From positions 1 to 64,000 of the forward strand of contig CAJUQY010000004.1 in the NCBI GenBank assembly GCA_910588815.1: a stretch of 64,000 nt of DNA. The letters run 5' to 3'. Below the pieces are notes generated by a model, which did no database searches, was not told the DNA's origin, and was given only the letters and a program-made list of their open reading frames with translations. Below, one piece after another: positions 62,301 through 64,000 of this stretch (its first letter is position 1; every line of letters starts with the position of its first letter). The stretch comes from an uncultured Lachnospiraceae bacterium (GTDB lineage: Bacteria; Bacillota; Clostridia; Lachnospirales; Lachnospiraceae). A program made the translations under genes and the position numbers.

Positions 62301-63131
62301 CACACCCTCCAAAAGCTTTTCTGCCTCTCTGTAATTTTCCGCCTCCGAAAGCTCCTCCGCCAGCCGCTTATCTGACCGGAACATGGCCCCATAGGGTCCC
62401 AGGGCGGCATCCTCCTCACATAACGCCAGAGCCGCCTCATACCGCTTCGCAAGTTCCCCTGTTACCAGGTGGAGTTCCTCCATCAAAGCCCGCATCCAGG
62501 CCGTTTCCGTGATCTCATCCTCTGAAATCATATCCAGCTGTTCTCTCCAAAGGCCAAGCTGCCTCTCCGGCTCCGGATAAGCCGCCGCAAACTCATAAAG
62601 CTTCAGGATATATTCTGCAATGCTTCCGTCGCCTTTCCCCTCTCCATAGCTCTCCACAAAAAGCAGGAATTCAGGAGAGGCCTCCTGATACTGTTCCTCC
62701 AGGAGCGCCCCCATGGCCTCCTCCCGAAGAAGCTTCAGCTCTCCCTCGTCCCCGATCCGAAAATCCGGGTCCAGATCCAGAAAGCTAAAATAATTGCGCA
62801 CCACATGAAGGCAGAAGCTGTCTATGGTCATAATCTTTGCGTGGGAAAGAAGATCCTCCTGCCGTCTTAAATTGCCATCCTCCGGAAAAAGCTTCAACTG
62901 CTCGGCCAGCCTCTTTCCGATCCGTTCCCGCATCTGGGCGGCGGCGGCGTTGGTGAAGGTTACCACCAAAAGCCGGTCAATGTCCACCGGACTGTTTTTG
63001 TCCGTGATCATGGCCATGATCCGTTCCACCAAAACGGCAGTCTTTCCGCTTCCCGCCGCCGCTGCCACCAGGATATTCCGCTCCTTAAGCCCGATGATCT
63101 GTTCCTGCTCCTTCGTCCACGTGACCGCCAT
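59385..63131 (-). CDS. addA: ATP-dependent helicase/nuclease subunit A
   Basis: The 1248-residue protein is a UvrD-like helicase with a C-terminal nuclease. WTKEQEQIIGLKERNILVAAAAGSGKTAVLVERI at the start carries the Q motif and Walker A. EIMIDEYQDSNWIQEAIL is motif II, and ITSIHKSKGLEYPIVIL is motif V. The nuclease motif is in LVVVDYKTDRVDRSDKEA near residue 1190. AddAB resects double-strand breaks and loads RecA, like RecBCD. GGAGGTGAGCAGCC precedes the ATG, which lies inside the end of addB (47-base overlap). The length is typical (1200-1250). Confidence 0.97.
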   Translation of the reverse strand: MAVTWTKEQEQIIGLKERNILVAAAAGSGKTAVLVERIMAMITDKNSPVDIDRLLVVTFTNAAAAQMRERIGKRLAEQLKLFPEDGNLRRQEDLLSHAKIMTIDSFCLHVVRNYFSFLDLDPDFRIGDEGELKLLREEAMGALLEEQYQEASPEFLLFVESYGEGKGDGSIAEYILKLYEFAAAYPEPERQLGLWREQLDMISEDEITETAWMRALMEELHLVTGELAKRYEAALALCEEDAALGPYGAMFRSDKRLAEELSEAENYREAEKLLEGVKGSFVKKPRIGKKALADEERKEFLSSLRDTMKKEMVALAEAFYLGPLSQVCSDTRAAGEPLKELIRLALAFGQAFGEAKREKNIVDFGDVAHFALRILTEPSGDGGFLPSETAVELSRSFHEIMIDEYQDSNWIQEAILNSVSKEREGRPNVFMVGDVKQSIYKFRQARPELFMEKYASYTKEESAYQKIDLHRNFRSREAVLQTANFLFGQLMEKRLGGITYDEDAALIPGRQFPEVKMPGEEQENGGLRTEVLLLDLGKASETEEEFKEYQAKELEARAVAGRIRQLVSPETGFLVLDKETGEYRTARYSDIVILLRTISGWAEVFTDVLMEAGIPAVAQTKTGYFTAREIRCILNLLRVIDNPMQDVPLAAVMTSPIGNFSSEEMALLSASAGREASPGQLRGLYGALRSCGGEERGEELPVEEELVRKSGQFLSMLADFREKAVYLRLHELLRYILEKTGYGFVLAAMPGGNIRRKNMEMLIKRAVDYENTSYRGVFQFVRYIEKLQKYSVDFGEAASPGGDENVVRITSIHKSKGLEYPIVILSGAGKPFNRQDMNRKILFHPELGIAADFVDVEKRVKAATLPKKVFQRRLRLEMLGEELRVLYVALTRAEEKLIITGADRFLETKLVKWNSLRLCEGESLPYGTVFSAGSYLDWILMALVRNRAYGEILSERGVTPPIFHPLYERELPVSVRLVTMEELVREEVLWQAVGKFRREEMPGAKGEEDAGLKEQLRDSLSYQYGYGEAVTAPRKFSVSELKREEREAEEEQLFREEETLSPRFLEPEEPLSGASRGTAYHKLLELLPFRTEPSDQAVRLAVQELEREGLLPKDTGQTLNLGRIRRFLASPLGRRMAGAERLKKEQQFVMGLPAKEIRVEYVESSLAEEIMLVQGIIDAWFEEDGALVVVDYKTDRVDRSDKEAARRYFVERYRTQLDYYQAALEMSTGKQVKERYIYSFSLEEAILL

Positions 63132-64000
63132 GGCTGCTCACCTCCTCCCCTTCAGCTTTGGTATTTCCAAAAAAGACATCTCCGTTTTTGTCCCCTTCCG
63201 CCGGACTGTCCGCGGCCCGGTCCGCCTCGGCAAGCTCCCTCCAGATATCCTCCGGAGCCTTCTCCGCAAAACGCCGGTATTCATACCCGGAAAGCTTCCG
63301 GTCAAACCCGCACACCGACCGGAATTCACAGTAGTCACAGCCGGTCCGGTCCTTCCGCCGATATGGTCTCGCAGAAATTTCTCCGGCGGCAATGGCCGAG
63401 CCAAACTGTTCCATCTGCCGGTACACAAAATTCCTCAGATGTTCAAACTGCTTTCCGGAAATGGCGGCCGATTTCCCCGCAACCGGCACACCGTCCTTCA
63501 TGACCGCCGGAATCCATCTGGACTTTCCGTCTTCTTGAAACTCCTTCTGGAATAAAGAAACGGTCTCCCCGTTAAACACTCCCTTTGGCCGGAGGGCCTC
63601 CAGAAATTCGGCTTCAGAGCCGCCGTCTGCGCCCTTCCGCTCCAGGATCGGATCCTGAACCTGATAATAAAACATACCGGCCGGGACGATTTCTTTATCC
63701 GGATGCTTTCTCTGTTCCTGTCTCATAACTGCGTCCAGGTAAACCACCAGCTGCAGTTCCAGCCCTCCGTAAACGGCATTCAGGTCAAAATCCATGCCTC
63801 CGGACTTATAATCGATGATCTTCACATAGACCTTGTCCGCCTCCTCAAACAGATCCACCCGGTCTATTTTCCCCGCAAGCTGCATGCTTCCCCCGTCCCT
63901 CAGGGCAATCCGCATGGCCGCACTCTCTCCCGGGGCAAATTTAAGTTCAAAAGCCGCAGGCTTAAATTCCCCGGCCTTCAGCTGCTCTCCAAGGGCCCAG
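63085..64000 (-). CDS. addB: ATP-dependent helicase/nuclease subunit B, C-terminal part (cut by window edge)
   Basis: About 305 C-terminal residues are present; the frame is open to the window end. It contains the nuclease motif KIDRVDLFEEADKVYVKIIDYKSGGMDF. The Fe-S cysteines appear in GCDYCEFRSVCGFDRKLSGYEYR; the fourth cysteine would be far upstream, outside the window. AddB pairs with AddA in break resection and Chi recognition. The last 47 bases overlap addA. The tail after about residue 260 (DRAADSPAEGDKNGD...HGGHVDEGAGTDHRA) is low in complexity and extends past the usual end. Confidence 0.93.
   Translation of the reverse strand, partial: WALGEQLKAGEFKPAAFELKFAPGESAAMRIALRDGGSMQLAGKIDRVDLFEEADKVYVKIIDYKSGGMDFDLNAVYGGLELQLVVYLDAVMRQEQRKHPDKEIVPAGMFYYQVQDPILERKGADGGSEAEFLEALRPKGVFNGETVSLFQKEFQEDGKSRWIPAVMKDGVPVAGKSAAISGKQFEHLRNFVYRQMEQFGSAIAAGEISARPYRRKDRTGCDYCEFRSVCGFDRKLSGYEYRRFAEKAPEDIWRELAEADRAADSPAEGDKNGDVFFGNTKAEGEEVSSHGGHVDEGAGTDHRA

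Overview
The window reads as a chromosomal segment of a spore-forming, Gram-positive anaerobe of the class Clostridia, most likely family Lachnospiraceae. The evidence is a complete spoIIIAA-AH operon plus spoIVB, AddAB rather than RecBCD, strong AGGAGG-type ribosome binding sites, the MEP isoprenoid genes ispD/dxs/ispA, ChW-repeat and thioester/SpaA-type surface proteins, and moderately high GC in the coding DNA. Almost everything is on the minus strand. No rRNA, tRNA or CRISPR was found. All functional names come from motif reading and remembered family features; no database search was run.

Layout. 1-4.9 kb: a truncated oligoendopeptidase F gene, an EamA transporter, a tandem-GNAT acetyltransferase, an FGGY sugar kinase and two small membrane ORFs. 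4.9-6.2 kb: a visibly AT-rich island with two genes, a secreted protein and a small membrane protein, neither of which I recognise. 6.2-8.4 kb: a large secreted protein of nine ChW repeats and a 3D domain. 8.5-14.9 kb: gltB-gltD (NADPH glutamate synthase) behind a strong promoter and a structured leader with an attenuator-like hairpin. 15-18 kb: an EvgS/BvgS-like hybrid histidine kinase with two periplasmic-type binding domains. 18.1-21.8 kb: a decayed AAA-ATPase-like remnant and a MATE-MATE-MarR cluster from one consensus promoter, with a short tandem repeat between the pumps. 21.9-23.3 kb: a NUDIX hydrolase and the biotin transporter bioY.

23.2-31.3 kb is a translation/t6A cluster read leftward: tex, a YcxB-like gene, tsaE, tsaB, rimI, a small zinc-ribbon gene, rnz, tsaD, ispD and a GNAT gene. 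Much of it is translationally coupled through ATGA overlaps. It gathers most of the tRNA t6A37 pathway with tRNA 3' processing and ribosomal protein acetylation. 31.4-34.7 kb: ACT regulator, hom, lysC (aspartate-family amino acids) and a DUF2752 gene. 34.9-46 kb: the conserved block asp23, nusB, xseA, xseB, ispA, dxs, tlyA, nadK, argR, recN, spoIVB. spo0A, which usually follows spoIVB, is not here. 46-51.4 kb: spoIIIAA to spoIIIAH, the ATPase and channel of the mother cell-forespore secretion complex.

51.5-64 kb: a third MATE pump, a two-gene surface operon (membrane-anchored acidic protein plus thioester/SpaA-repeat adhesin), a TepA-like ClpP-family protease, a membrane-anchored C39 peptidase, and addA with the 3' end of addB. 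The least explained parts are the AT-rich island, the surface operon, the gltB leader, and a 36-37 bp palindrome found twice, each time just upstream of a minus-strand start codon.
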